Positions 35,929 to 44,466 are shown, numbered from the stretch's first letter. The stretch: DNA of 64,000 nt from Paenibacillus sp. FSL R5-0341 (GCF_037975235.1 NZ_CP150241.1:1860001-1924000); one strand, 5' to 3'. The notes: a model not told the origin generated them from the letters alone. Program-made: numbers and translations.

Positions 35929-36026
35929 GTGTGCATAGCAAGGGTGATCCCCTGATCATACAGGTTATTTTTTTGCGTGGAACAATTGTGATATATTGGA
36001 CATAGGAGACTAAAGGGGGAACTGGA

Positions 36027-36578
36027 ATGAAGAGATTTTGGGGGCTTACTGCGATCATTTCTATCGTTTTTTTGCTTGCGGGTTGTGGTGGTAAAGATGG
36101 TTTTTCCATTTTCATCATTGATAACCAAGGAAATCCATCTGTAATCTCAGAGCAGTTGCAGGCTAATTTGCAACAAAAACTGGGCGAGGAACCCAAGGTG
36201 GAAGTGATCACCAGTGCGATGTATGATGTTCAGAAAATTATGGTAGAGTATGCGGCTGGTGGACATGATATCTTCATTTTGCCTGAAGCCGACATGAAAC
36301 AATATGGAAGCAATGGCTCCAACATTCCGCTGGATGATACCTTTGATCCGAAGAAGTTTGAGCGGGGTGTATTTGAAGGCGGTGTATTGGTGGAGAAAGG
36401 TGAGGGAGATGACGGTTCAGATCTCAAGCAGGAATCACATCTTTACGGTATTCCGCTCGAAGACATGAAGATGTTTAAAGATGTAGAATATGCTGCGAGT
36501 AATTTGTTCGCCACCATTCCGGTGTCCACGTCTAATGTCGAAGAATCCAAGAAAGTGCTGAAGGCGCTGACAGAGTAA
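36027..36578 (+). CDS. Lipoprotein of unknown function
   Basis: 183 residues. A lipoprotein signal ends in LLAGCGG (Cys20 would be lipidated). The mature part has mixed alpha/beta character with an acidic patch (EKGEGDDGSDL); no domain was recognised. AAAGGGGGA precedes ATG 36027. A CobU-like gene follows after ~37 bp in the same direction, so the two may share a transcript, but no functional link is evident. Confidence 0.75.
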   Translation: MKRFWGLTAIISIVFLLAGCGGKDGFSIFIIDNQGNPSVISEQLQANLQQKLGEEPKVEVITSAMYDVQKIMVEYAAGGHDIFILPEADMKQYGSNGSNIPLDDTFDPKKFERGVFEGGVLVEKGEGDDGSDLKQESHLYGIPLEDMKMFKDVEYAASNLFATIPVSTSNVEESKKVLKALTE

Positions 36579-36615
36579 AGAAAATACAGAATGGCTATGG
36601 AAGGAGGGAAGCGGA

Positions 36616-37158
36616 TTGTTGATTACGGTCACAGGCGGCATAGGTAGTGGTAAAACCCGGTTTGCCCTCAATTACGCAGCCGGGATTAGCCGGGAGGGCG
36701 TATATTTATCCACTGGTGATCATGATCCCGTTATTCCCGAATTGCCATCCGCTCATTATCGTGCCATTCATGCCGGGAACGGTCAGCAACTGACAGAGGT
36801 GATCACCCAGATTAATCGGGAATCCAATCTGTTTTTGGCGGATCAGCGCATTGTAATTGTAGACAGTCTGACCTCATGGATGGCTGCCGGTTTCAGGACA
36901 ACAGATGATCTGAATCATCAGCGTTCAGAGACTCAACTTTTGCTCGATGCATTGTTGTCTTATCAGGGGAAGTTGCTTGTGATTACCAATGAAATGCATG
37001 GTACATTGCATCCTACCGAGGAAGAACGGATATTTACAGCGAGAATGGCCTCGGTTAACCGGATGCTGCAGATCCATGCTGAAAAGATGTACATGCTGGT
37101 ATCCGGTCTGGCTATTGATCTGAAGAGTCAGGAAATGCGGTATGAAGACGAAAGGTAA
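36616..37158 (+). CDS. CobU-like adenosylcobinamide kinase/guanylyltransferase, divergent
   Basis: 180 residues. P-loop GGIGSGKTRFA (residues 7-17) stands where CobU has GGxRSGKS. VYLSTGD, VIVDSLTSW, VITNEMHGTLHP and the final SGLAIDLK parallel CobU's later motifs. CobU phosphorylates adenosylcobinamide and adds GMP in cobalamin assembly or salvage. The usual Arg-Ser before the Lys is changed to Gly-Ser, so activity is uncertain. AAGGAGGG lies before TTG 36616. A cobalamin adenosyltransferase gene lies ~850 bp downstream past an inverted DedA gene, which supports a corrinoid role. Confidence 0.7.
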   Translation: MLITVTGGIGSGKTRFALNYAAGISREGVYLSTGDHDPVIPELPSAHYRAIHAGNGQQLTEVITQINRESNLFLADQRIVIVDSLTSWMAAGFRTTDDLNHQRSETQLLLDALLSYQGKLLVITNEMHGTLHPTEEERIFTARMASVNRMLQIHAEKMYMLVSGLAIDLKSQEMRYEDER

Positions 37159-37186
37159 CGAGATGACATAAACGGGTGATATGAAG

Positions 37187-37230
37187 AAGCCTCCTCGACC
37201 ACGATCATGGTGGCAAGGAGGCTTTATTTA
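37187..37230. terminator. Bidirectional terminator between the CobU-like and DedA genes
   Basis: AAGCCTCC (37187-37194) pairs with GGAGGCTT (37217-37224), with an inner CCAC/GTGG stem, then TATTTAT. It serves convergent genes. Confidence 0.85.
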
Positions 37231-37247
37231 TGAAGTCTATCCTTTTT

Positions 37248-37859
37248 TTATTTTTGCTTTTTGCTACGTCTGATCCACCAGATGATACATCCGATGACAA
37301 TGATGGCCAGAATGACGTACACTACAATGGAATAAACGTCCATAAAGTGTAAAATGCTCTCCCATGATGCGCCAAGTGCAGCGCCAACGGAGACAAGAAT
37401 GACATTCCAGATCAGTGTACCAATGGTTGTAAAGAGAAGGAATAAACCAAATTTCATGTTGGACATGCCTGCAGGAATGGAGATGAGACTACGGACGAGG
37501 GGAACCATTCGACAGAACAATACGGTCCACATGCCATATTTGTCAAACCATGCATCGACACGGTGAATATCTTCTTTTTTGATGCGCAGAACATGTCCCC
37601 AGCGTTCCACAATTTTCTCAAGGCGTTCGACGTCAATGAGGAGTCCGATACCATAGAGTAACACTGCACCAAGGACGGAGCCGATGGTAGCGGCAATAAT
37701 TACACCTGGAAGGGTGAGACTGGTATAGGTGGTCATGAACCCGCCAAACGGCAAGATGATTTCGGATGGAATCGGGGGAAATACGTTCTCAAGAGCAATA
37801 ATGAGTGCAATGCCTATGTAGCCGTATTGTTCCATGAAATCGGTTATCCAGTTTTGCAT
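37248..37859 (-). CDS. DedA family membrane protein
   Basis: 203 residues with about five membrane helices. The pattern ENVFPPIPSEIILPFGG, then a helix, and FCRMVPLVRSLISIPAGMSNM is diagnostic of DedA proteins, now viewed as lipid carrier (undecaprenyl phosphate or phospholipid) flippases in the cytoplasmic membrane. The conserved Glu and Arg residues are present. Minus-strand AAAGGAGA precedes ATG 37859; the upstream part of the frame has no ribosome site. Single-gene unit. Confidence 0.93.
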   Translation of the reverse strand: MQNWITDFMEQYGYIGIALIIALENVFPPIPSEIILPFGGFMTTYTSLTLPGVIIAATIGSVLGAVLLYGIGLLIDVERLEKIVERWGHVLRIKKEDIHRVDAWFDKYGMWTVLFCRMVPLVRSLISIPAGMSNMKFGLFLLFTTIGTLIWNVILVSVGAALGASWESILHFMDVYSIVVYVILAIIVIGCIIWWIRRSKKQK

Positions 37860-38007
37860 AATCGTCTCCTTTACTTTTGGTTTCCAAAGATTTGTCGTAT
37901 ACTCGGCAGAGCACACCAATTCTTATATACGTGTAAAGCTATAGACTGGTTTCTGAAAAAATGGCATTCCCGTATTCATTATTATATTAACAATTGGAGG
38001 GATAACA

Positions 38008-38583
38008 ATGGGTATATATACACGAACAGGTGACGAAGGACAGACTTCGGTCATCGGTGGACGTGTCATCAAGGATGATGATCGAGTTGAGGCGTATGGC
38101 ACGATTGATGAACTGAACTGTTTTGTCGGTCAGGCGATCAGCCTTATTGACTCTGCTCAGGGAGAATTCGAAGATCTGCGTGAACATCTGCTGGAAGTTC
38201 AGCAGGAACTATTCGATTGTGGGTCCGATCTGGCCTTCGTTAAGATTAGTGAAACCAAATATAAGGTAAGAGATGAAATGGTCACGCGTCTGGAACAATG
38301 GATCGACCAGTATGATGCTGAGAATCCAAAAGTGGAACGATTCATTATTCCTGGTGGCAGTCAGCTATCCTCTGCTCTACATGTGTGCCGTACGGTATGT
38401 CGCCGTGCAGAGCGTCGCACAGTAACACTTGGACAACATACAGATATTAATCCGTCTGTACGACGGTATCTAAACCGACTGTCTGATTATTTCTTCGTGG
38501 TTGCACGGACGGCCAACGCGAGACAACAGGTGGCGGATATTGAATATGTGCGGAGCAAAAAAGTATTCCGCCGCAAAGAATGA
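38008..38583 (+). CDS. Cob(I)alamin adenosyltransferase, PduO type
   Basis: 191 residues. Transfers the adenosyl group of ATP to cob(I)alamin to make coenzyme B12. The N-terminal YTRTGDEGQTSVIGG and AYGTIDELN, and the C-terminal CRRAERR and NRLSDYFFVVAR are the PduO-type ATP and corrin sites. TTGGAGGG precedes ATG 38008. Its stop overlaps the start of the RluA gene (ATGA), so translation is probably coupled. Confidence 0.95.
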   Translation: MGIYTRTGDEGQTSVIGGRVIKDDDRVEAYGTIDELNCFVGQAISLIDSAQGEFEDLREHLLEVQQELFDCGSDLAFVKISETKYKVRDEMVTRLEQWIDQYDAENPKVERFIIPGGSQLSSALHVCRTVCRRAERRTVTLGQHTDINPSVRRYLNRLSDYFFVVARTANARQQVADIEYVRSKKVFRRKE

Positions 38584-39563
38584 GCCAATACTATTCGCCG
38601 ATTGTCTACACGGTGACCGAACAAGAAGATGGCTGGCTGCTGAAGACCGTGCTTCAGCGCCGGCTGCTGGTGTCGCGCAAGCTTTTGTCCAAAATCAAGC
38701 TGACCGAACAAGGTGTCATGTTAAATGGAGAGCGCGTGTATATTAGCGTCAAGGTAGCTGCGGGTGATGTCATTGAAGTTCGGATGGAAAAAGAGGAATC
38801 GGATGATATTTTGCCTGAACCTATTCCCTTTACTGTTCTGTATGAAGATGAGCACTTGCTTATTGTCAACAAGGATGCGGGCATCATCGTTCATCCGACG
38901 CATGGACATTATACGGGTACTTTGGCAAATGGCGTTGTTCATTACTGGAAAACCAAGGGCGAACGCTTCCGGTTCAGACCGATTCATCGACTTGATCAGG
39001 AAACGTCAGGTGTGCTCGCAATAGCCAAGAACCCTTATGTGCATCAGCATGTGTCTGAACAGATGATTGCGGGAACGGTGGATAAGAAATATATTGCGCT
39101 TGTACACGGAAGCCCTGTTCCGAATCAGGGGGCAGTGGATGGCCCGATTGATCGTGATCCTGAAGAGCCGCATCGCAGAATCGTTACACCTGATGGCTAC
39201 GCTGCAAGAACGTTGTACACGACCTTAACCCGTTGGGCAGAAGGCAGCGCCAGTGCAGTAAGTCTTAAGCTGGAAAGTGGCAGAACCCATCAGATCAGGG
39301 TACATATGACTTCTATCGGCTGCCCGTTGATCGGTGACCGGATGTACAAGACACTACCTGTGCACGAGATCGATGAGCAGACCATAGCTGTTCGGGATGA
39401 AAGGGACAGCTGGATCGAACGCCAGGCCTTGCATGCCTGTGAGCTGACGTTCGAACATCCCATTCTACAGGAACGTATAACGTTCCAGGCTCCTTTTCCA
39501 GCAGATATGGCTGCGCTGGAGCAGCGTTTGAATGATGAGGCAGCTCCCAGAGAAGAACTGTAG
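38580..39563 (+). CDS. RluA-family pseudouridine synthase
   Basis: 327 residues. An N-terminal S4-like RNA-binding domain (about 12-70) is followed by the catalytic domain with HRLDQETSG at 136-144; Asp139 is the catalytic nucleophile. RTHQIRVHM is the RluA second motif. Modifies uridines in rRNA or tRNA; the target is unknown. Its ATG overlaps the adenosyltransferase stop. No good terminator was seen right after it. Confidence 0.95.
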   Translation: MSQYYSPIVYTVTEQEDGWLLKTVLQRRLLVSRKLLSKIKLTEQGVMLNGERVYISVKVAAGDVIEVRMEKEESDDILPEPIPFTVLYEDEHLLIVNKDAGIIVHPTHGHYTGTLANGVVHYWKTKGERFRFRPIHRLDQETSGVLAIAKNPYVHQHVSEQMIAGTVDKKYIALVHGSPVPNQGAVDGPIDRDPEEPHRRIVTPDGYAARTLYTTLTRWAEGSASAVSLKLESGRTHQIRVHMTSIGCPLIGDRMYKTLPVHEIDEQTIAVRDERDSWIERQALHACELTFEHPILQERITFQAPFPADMAALEQRLNDEAAPREEL

Positions 39564-39980
39564 GAAGCTGCGCCGGGGCGTTTAGTTCTAAACCCTATTC
39601 ACAGGTACCTGCATGGGCTCGTCCTGCTGTGAGTAACGCTGACTGGCTAACTTGTGTGAGGGATGCTTCATGAACCCGAACAACATGCCGCAGGCTAATC
39701 ATTATGGTTCTATGGTTTAATGTATTGATGTTTAGCAGTTTCATGTTAAATCTTTTAAGATTTCAAATCTTTTAAAGCTTTTAAAGAGATTAGAGCTGTA
39801 AGATTTTGATCCAAAAAATATAGCCGAATGTGTGTTTTTGATCTCATTCGCAAAAGTCAGTAAAATTACATGGCGATGGTATCGATTTGGAGCGACTTTT
39901 GGATTTGCGAAGCAAACCAAGGGAAGCGAGGAGTCGAAACCGGAGTCACACGATACCGGAGCATTTGGAGGAACACATAC
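39564..39980 (+). other. 417-bp intergenic region with AT-rich palindromes
   Basis: No convincing gene. 39564-39720 holds a GGGCGTTTAG...CTAAACCC foldback and GC-richer sequence that could encode a small structured RNA. 39748-39763 is a perfect 16-bp palindrome (AAATCTTTTAAGATTT), followed at once by CTTTTAAAG repeated in tandem (about 39768-39786). The reading frame that runs into the next gene from 39870 has no ribosome site before ATG 39981. The stretch may contain the ArsC-like gene's promoter and operators. Confidence 0.4.
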
Positions 39981-40346
39981 ATGAGTAACTTAAAAGTATA
40001 TCAATATGCCAAATGCGGCACATGCCGCAAAGCTGTGAAATGGCTTGAAGCGCAAGGCCATGAGCTGGAGCTGATCCCTATTTTCGACACACCGCCATCA
40101 GAAGTTGAACTAACAGAACTGATCCAAAAGAGCGGATTGGAAGTGAAGAAGTTCTTTAATACGAGCGGGGAAGTGTATAAGGAACAGCAATTGAAGGACA
40201 AGCTTCCGGGCATGTCCGCTGATGAACAGATTCGTTTGTTGGCTTCCAATGGTCGTCTGATCAAACGTCCGATCGTTACGGATGGAGAAAAGGTGACGGT
40301 TGGATTCAAGGAAGAAACGTACGAACAGGAATGGAATAACGCATAA
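39981..40346 (+). CDS. ArsC/Spx-family thioredoxin-fold protein (YusI-like)
   Basis: 121 residues. A thioredoxin-like fold with Cys12-x-x-Cys15 (KCGTC) at the N-terminus, IFDTPPSEVELTELIQKSG, and the RPIVTDGEKV segment typical of ArsC/Spx proteins. Spx has this CxxC as a redox switch, but the sequence is nearer to the YusI branch of unknown role than to Spx itself. GGAGGA lies eight bases before ATG 39981. Arsenate reductase activity is not implied: no ars genes are adjacent. Confidence 0.88.
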   Translation: MSNLKVYQYAKCGTCRKAVKWLEAQGHELELIPIFDTPPSEVELTELIQKSGLEVKKFFNTSGEVYKEQQLKDKLPGMSADEQIRLLASNGRLIKRPIVTDGEKVTVGFKEETYEQEWNNA

Positions 40347-40360
40347 ACGTGCTAAATATC

Positions 40361-40393
40361 AGCCTTGAATTGTTCAAAATTCAGGGCTTTTTT
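40361..40393 (+). terminator. Terminator after the ArsC-like gene
   Basis: AGCCTTGAATT (40361-40371) pairs with AATTCAGGGCT (40378-40388) with one wobble, then TTTTT. Confidence 0.88.
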
Positions 40394-40418
40394 GGCTGAT
40401 CGATGGTTGGCGGAACTA

Positions 40419-40427
40419 TGCTATAAT
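40419..40427 (+). promoter_or_regulatory. Extended -10 promoter upstream of the MITE-like element
   Basis: TGC-TATAAT (40419-40427) is a perfect extended -10 with no clear -35. It lies 28 bp before the left end of the inserted element and ~250 bp before the exonuclease gene, so the element would be transcribed as its leader. Confidence 0.55.
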
Positions 40428-40454
40428 GATAGAATTAGTTCGATATTTTATTTG

Positions 40455-40651
40455 CTATAGAAATTGAACTAAACATTTACACGAAAATGGAGAGGACAGA
40501 AATAACCTGAAGAAGCGGAGCGTTCGCCTTTATCCCCGGATTTTCCCCCTTTGGAAAAGGGAATCAAAAAAATCTGGGGATAACAGCGATCAGAAGGTTG
40601 TTCTGTCATCGGAATGGTAAGTGTAAATATACTTTAGTTTAATTTCTATAG
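40455..40651. mobile_element. 197-bp MITE-like element in the exonuclease leader
   Basis: The ends are ~28-31-bp imperfect inverted repeats: CTATAGAAATTGAACTAAAC... (40455-40482) and its complement-like ...GTTTAATTTCTATAG (40621-40651). The interior has no ORF and folds on itself (TTATCCCC 40530-40537 with GGGGATAA 40576-40583; CCCTTT/AAAAGGG between). No clear target duplication is seen. The layout fits a non-autonomous transposable element. Its right end stops 27 bp before the exonuclease start, after the promoter, so it probably affects the mRNA leader. Confidence 0.65.
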
Positions 40652-40678
40652 AATCAGGACAGGAGAGAACAAATTCAA

Positions 40679-41572
40679 GTGAATCAACGTAATGAACCTA
40701 CTTTGTTGCTGGTAGACGGTATGGCGGTGTTGTTCCGTGCTTTTTATGCGACATCTGCAAGCGGATATATCAGACGTACAAAGGCAGGATTGCCTACCAA
40801 CGCAGTCTACGGATTTATCCGTTATTTCTGGGATGCGGTTCAGACTTTTGGGCCAAGTCATGTCGTATGTTGTTGGGATATGGGCGGTAAGACGTTCCGC
40901 GGTGAAGAATACGCAGCTTACAAAGGCAACCGGGCAGAAGCTCCGGATGACCTGATTCCCCAGTTTGCCCTGATCCGTGAAGTGATGGATAGCCTGGGTA
41001 TTCCGAATATAGGTGCACAAGGATTCGAAGCCGACGATTGCATCGGAACGCTTGCTAAGTATTACACCGAAGAGACAGATATGAATGTTATGGTACTGAC
41101 GGGTGACCACGACATGCTGCAACTGATTAATGACCGGACAAGTATCATAATTATGAAAAAAGGCCATGGCAACTACATGGTGTACAACCCTGAAACGCTG
41201 ATGGCTGAGAAACAACTGACACCTCGTCAAGTGATTGACATGAAGGGTCTAATGGGAGATGCCAGTGACAATTATCCCGGAGTACGGGGAATTGGTGAGA
41301 AAACAGCGTTGAAGCTTGTACAGGAATACGGCTCCATTGAAGGGATTTTGAGCAACATGGATAAACTGACCCCTTCGGTGCGTAACAAGATTGAGAATGA
41401 TCTGGACATGCTTCATCTGTCCCGCAAACTGGCAGAGATTCATTGTGCTGTTCCGGTTGCCTGTGCGCTGGATATCTGTGAATTGCGTCTTGATCCGGAT
41501 ATGGTGATGGACAAGTTTGAACAACTTGAGATGAAGAGCCTTGGCTCTTGGATGGGAGTGGCAATAGGGTGA
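40679..41572 (+). CDS. 5'-3' exonuclease (polymerase I N-terminal-like, YpcP family)
   Basis: 297 residues, a stand-alone FEN/5'-nuclease without a polymerase domain. Acidic metal ligands are in LLVDGMAVLFRAFYA, EADDCIG and LTGDHDMLQL; the helix-hairpin-helix DNA clamp is in GDASDNYPGVRGIGEKTA. Such enzymes remove RNA primers and flaps, as a back-up to DNA polymerase I. Start GTG 40679; AGGAGAG lies ~12 bases upstream, rather far. Preceded by the MITE-like element. The next gene starts five bases after its stop. Confidence 0.93.
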   Translation: MNQRNEPTLLLVDGMAVLFRAFYATSASGYIRRTKAGLPTNAVYGFIRYFWDAVQTFGPSHVVCCWDMGGKTFRGEEYAAYKGNRAEAPDDLIPQFALIREVMDSLGIPNIGAQGFEADDCIGTLAKYYTEETDMNVMVLTGDHDMLQLINDRTSIIIMKKGHGNYMVYNPETLMAEKQLTPRQVIDMKGLMGDASDNYPGVRGIGEKTALKLVQEYGSIEGILSNMDKLTPSVRNKIENDLDMLHLSRKLAEIHCAVPVACALDICELRLDPDMVMDKFEQLEMKSLGSWMGVAIG

Positions 41573-41577
41573 GCAAC

Positions 41578-42684
41578 ATGAAGAACGTACGAACAGGTAA
41601 AAAGTGGTGGACAGGGGCTATGGCCCTCGTCCTGGCCTTGCCCGTAATTCTTTCGGGAGCAGTAAGTGCGCCACAGACAGCGGATGCCAAAGCAGCAATT
41701 AGCACCAAAGTACAGAAAGTAAAAGCAGCAGGACGCAATTTTACCGTACAGACGGTTACGATTCCGAAGGGAACACCGGTTACGGTGGGACTCGCGAAGA
41801 AGCAAGTGGGCCAAACGGCAACATTGCCATCGATAGTGAAAGCTTATGGCGCACAAGCTGCCATTAACGGAGCATTTTTTGAAGCATATAACGGAGCACC
41901 AGATCCATATGGCATGTTAATAGCAAATGGTAAGGTCATACATATTGGTAGATATGGAACATCCATCGGATTTAAGGAAGACGGCTCGGCGATCATGGAT
42001 TCACTTCAGGTGAGCCTGACAGGTAAAGTGACAGATACGAAAGGCAAATCACGCAGTTGGTATGCAACCTTTATTAATCGAACACCTTCAGCGAACGCGA
42101 GCATTACGATGCTGTATACACCTGAAAGAGGTGCTACAGTCGGGTTCAAAGGTGGAACTGCGGTTGTCATGGAGAATGGTGTCGTGACCAAAAAAGTACC
42201 CAATACGAATGTAGCGATTCCTAAGAATGGCTCGGTATTGGTGTTCACAGGTAATCAGAAGTCTTCTTCGGACCGTTTCACCGTTGGTTCAACCGTAGAA
42301 ATGAATTATAAGTATACGAACGCCGCAGGCAAAGAGATCCCTTGGCAAGATGTAGTGACTGCTGTTGGGGCAGGACCCCGTCTGGTGAAAGACGGCAAGG
42401 TAGCTGTTAATCCGACGAGCGAAGGTTTCAAGGATGCCAAGATTCTTAATGCTTCGGGAGCCAGAAGTGGTATTGCGATCATGGCGGACGGTTCTGTTAT
42501 GCTGGCTACCGTTTCCGGAGCGACAGTCAAGGAGTGGGCAGCGGTGATGCAGAAGCTTGGTGCCAAACAAGCCATGAATCTGGATGGCGGTGCTTCCTCG
42601 GGTATGTATGCCGGGGGCAAAATGCTAACTTCACCAGGCCGGCTCTTGAGTAATGCACTGGTATTTGGTGGCTCTGTGCGTTAA
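41578..42684 (+). CDS. Secreted phosphodiester glycosidase (NAGPA) family protein
   Basis: 368 residues. A signal peptide (about 1-34: KKWW then MALVLALPVILSGAVSA) leads to a NAGPA/DUF2233 domain (about 90-365) with AAINGAFFEAYNGAPDPYG, GAGPRLVKDGK, and NLDGGASSGMYAGG, the conserved family segments. Related proteins remove GlcNAc from phosphodiesters or act in the cell wall of Firmicutes. ATG 41578 follows the exonuclease stop by five bases, so it may be co-transcribed with it. Substrate unknown. Confidence 0.9.
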   Translation: MKNVRTGKKWWTGAMALVLALPVILSGAVSAPQTADAKAAISTKVQKVKAAGRNFTVQTVTIPKGTPVTVGLAKKQVGQTATLPSIVKAYGAQAAINGAFFEAYNGAPDPYGMLIANGKVIHIGRYGTSIGFKEDGSAIMDSLQVSLTGKVTDTKGKSRSWYATFINRTPSANASITMLYTPERGATVGFKGGTAVVMENGVVTKKVPNTNVAIPKNGSVLVFTGNQKSSSDRFTVGSTVEMNYKYTNAAGKEIPWQDVVTAVGAGPRLVKDGKVAVNPTSEGFKDAKILNASGARSGIAIMADGSVMLATVSGATVKEWAAVMQKLGAKQAMNLDGGASSGMYAGGKMLTSPGRLLSNALVFGGSVR

Positions 42685-42714
42685 AAGAAAGTAATTATGG
42701 GAGGGATGATGCAA

Positions 42715-43401
42715 ATGACACTCACATCTGATCGAAAGTCAGGGGAAGGCAACACAGCAGTTCTGACTATTAATGTAGGTCTGCCGCAGCCGCTCCCTGG
42801 GCAGAAGCGTGAAGTGATGAGCGGCATTGTGAAACATCCTGTAACCGACGCGGTTTTCCTGTCATTCTCTGGAATGACAGGGGATGCCCAGGCGGATCTG
42901 GTGCATCATGGCGGACCTGACAAGGCCGTTTGTGTATACGATTACAGTCGTTATCCGGCGTTGGAACAGCTGATGGATCGCAAGCTGGACTGGGGAGCTT
43001 GTGGAGAAAATCTGACGGTTGAAGGCTGTGCCGAAGAAGACGTACGGATTGGTGATGTGTACGAGTTGGGCGAAGCCACGGTGCAGGTCAGTCAGCCCAG
43101 ACAACCTTGCTTCAAGCTGGGTGCGAGGTATGACTATAAGGAACTTCCTGTTTATTTTCAGGAGAGTGGGCATACGGGCTTTTACTTTCGTGTACTGCAA
43201 GAAGGGGAGGTAAGGCCTTCGTCGATATTTCGACGAATAAGCACCGACCCTACATCAATGACGGTTCTTGAAGCCAATCGAATTATGCATCAGGGGAAAG
43301 AAAATGCCGAAGGTATTCAGGCGTTACTGGCCATTCCTGCGCTGTCAGACAGCTGGAGGCAGACGTTAATGAAACGATTGTCCAAGCTGGAGATTAAGTA
43401 G
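42715..43401 (+). CDS. MOSC domain protein (YiiM type)
   Basis: 228 residues. MOSC (molybdenum cofactor sulfurase C-terminal) domain at about 25-165: DAVFLSFSGMTGDAQAD, HHGGPDKAVCVYDYS, and the possible catalytic Cys in SQPRQPCFKLG. A C-terminal 3-alpha extension (about 170-225) is typical of the YiiM group, which uses molybdenum cofactor to reduce N-hydroxylated purines. Start ATG 42715 gives nine bases from GGGAGGG; earlier ATGs (42697, 42706, 42709) are too near. No molybdenum genes adjoin. Confidence 0.88.
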   Translation: MTLTSDRKSGEGNTAVLTINVGLPQPLPGQKREVMSGIVKHPVTDAVFLSFSGMTGDAQADLVHHGGPDKAVCVYDYSRYPALEQLMDRKLDWGACGENLTVEGCAEEDVRIGDVYELGEATVQVSQPRQPCFKLGARYDYKELPVYFQESGHTGFYFRVLQEGEVRPSSIFRRISTDPTSMTVLEANRIMHQGKENAEGIQALLAIPALSDSWRQTLMKRLSKLEIK

Positions 43402-43473
43402 CAGGGTAATTATAGTGTCATCAAGTAAAGCAATATCAATTCCTTTTTAAACTAACTTGGGAGTGTGACTAAC

Positions 43474-44352
43474 ATGACGATCTTAGGCGCAATTGAAGCA
43501 GGCGGAACCAAATTTGTATGTGGTATTGGCACGGAAAATGGAGAAGTTCTGGAACGCGTAAGTTTTCCCACGACGACACCGGAAGAGACAATGGCTCAAG
43601 TGATTTCGTTTTTTGAAGGCAAAGGCATTGAAGCTCTGGGCGTAGGTTCATTTGGCCCGATTGATCCGATTGAAGGAAGCCCAACGTATGGTTATATTAC
43701 AACAACACCGAAACCACATTGGGGACAGTATAACGTCATTGGCAAGCTCAAGGAGCATTTTGATGTACCGATGACATTTGATACGGATGTGAATGGTGCG
43801 GCACTTGGAGAAGCAACCTGGGGCGCTGCACAAGGTCTTGAGAGCTGTCTGTATATTACTGTGGGTACAGGCATTGGTGCAGGTGCTGTGGTTGGCGGTA
43901 AAATGGTCCATGGATTGTCACATCCAGAGATGGGACATATCATTGTACGCAGACATCCGGAGGATACATACGAGGGTTTCTGTCCATACCATGGTGACTG
44001 CCTCGAAGGTCTCGCAGCAGGCCCGGCCATTAACAAACGTTGGGAGCAACCGGCTTATGAACTGCCAGCAGATCATAAAGCATGGGAGATCGAGGCGCAT
44101 TACCTTGCACATGCACTGATGAACTATGTTCTGATTCTCTCACCGCAGAAAATCGTAATGGGTGGCGGGGTTATGAAGCAGGAGCACCTGTTCCCGATGG
44201 TTCGCAGCAAACTGCAGGAGTTGCTTGCAGGATACGTTCAGCATCCGGCACTTCAATCCGATATTGAACAGTATGTTGTTTCGCCAGGACTTGGCGACAA
44301 TGCAGGGCTGTGCGGTTCGCTGGCGCTTGCCAAATTGGCGTTGAACAAGTAG
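43474..44352 (+). CDS. ROK-family fructokinase-like sugar kinase
   Basis: 292 residues. ATP-binding DxGxTK-like motif GAIEAGGTKFVCG near residue 5, catalytic DTDVNGAALGE, GTGIGAG phosphate loop, and the ROK zinc site HPEMGH...CPYHGDCLEG. This set is closest to the GmuE/ScrK/YdhR group that phosphorylates fructose (or mannose). ATG 43474 follows TTGGGAG by ten bases; GTG 43465 is possible. No sugar transporter is adjacent, so the substrate is inferred from family only. Confidence 0.9.
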   Translation: MTILGAIEAGGTKFVCGIGTENGEVLERVSFPTTTPEETMAQVISFFEGKGIEALGVGSFGPIDPIEGSPTYGYITTTPKPHWGQYNVIGKLKEHFDVPMTFDTDVNGAALGEATWGAAQGLESCLYITVGTGIGAGAVVGGKMVHGLSHPEMGHIIVRRHPEDTYEGFCPYHGDCLEGLAAGPAINKRWEQPAYELPADHKAWEIEAHYLAHALMNYVLILSPQKIVMGGGVMKQEHLFPMVRSKLQELLAGYVQHPALQSDIEQYVVSPGLGDNAGLCGSLALAKLALNK

Positions 44353-44364
44353 AACAATAAGGGA

Positions 44365-44392
44365 TTGACGAATTTTACCATTGTGGTATGAT
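44365..44392 (+). promoter_or_regulatory. Strong sigma-A promoter
   Basis: TTGACG (44365-44370), 16-bp spacer, TATGAT (44387-44392) preceded by TGG (extended -10). It lies just after the sugar kinase gene and only ~33 bp before a terminator. Confidence 0.7.
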
Positions 44393-44398
44393 ATGGGC

Positions 44399-44466
44399 AA
44401 CAGCATAGCACGGTTAATGAGGAAGCACCTCTCTTGCATGGATTTTGCAGGAGAGGTGTTTTTTTG
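44399..44466 (+). ncRNA. Candidate ~68-nt sRNA or attenuated leader
   Basis: From the promoter at 44365-44392 transcription would begin near 44399 and end at a strong terminator (CACCTCTC 44426-44433 with GAGAGGTG 44451-44458, inner TTGCA/TGCAG, then seven Ts). The product would be ~25 unstructured bases plus the hairpin. Either it is a small RNA or it is an attenuator for the HRDC gene 60 bp further on. No ligand domain or competing antiterminator was recognised. A 28-codon ORF at 44417-44503 crosses it without a ribosome site. Confidence 0.5.
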
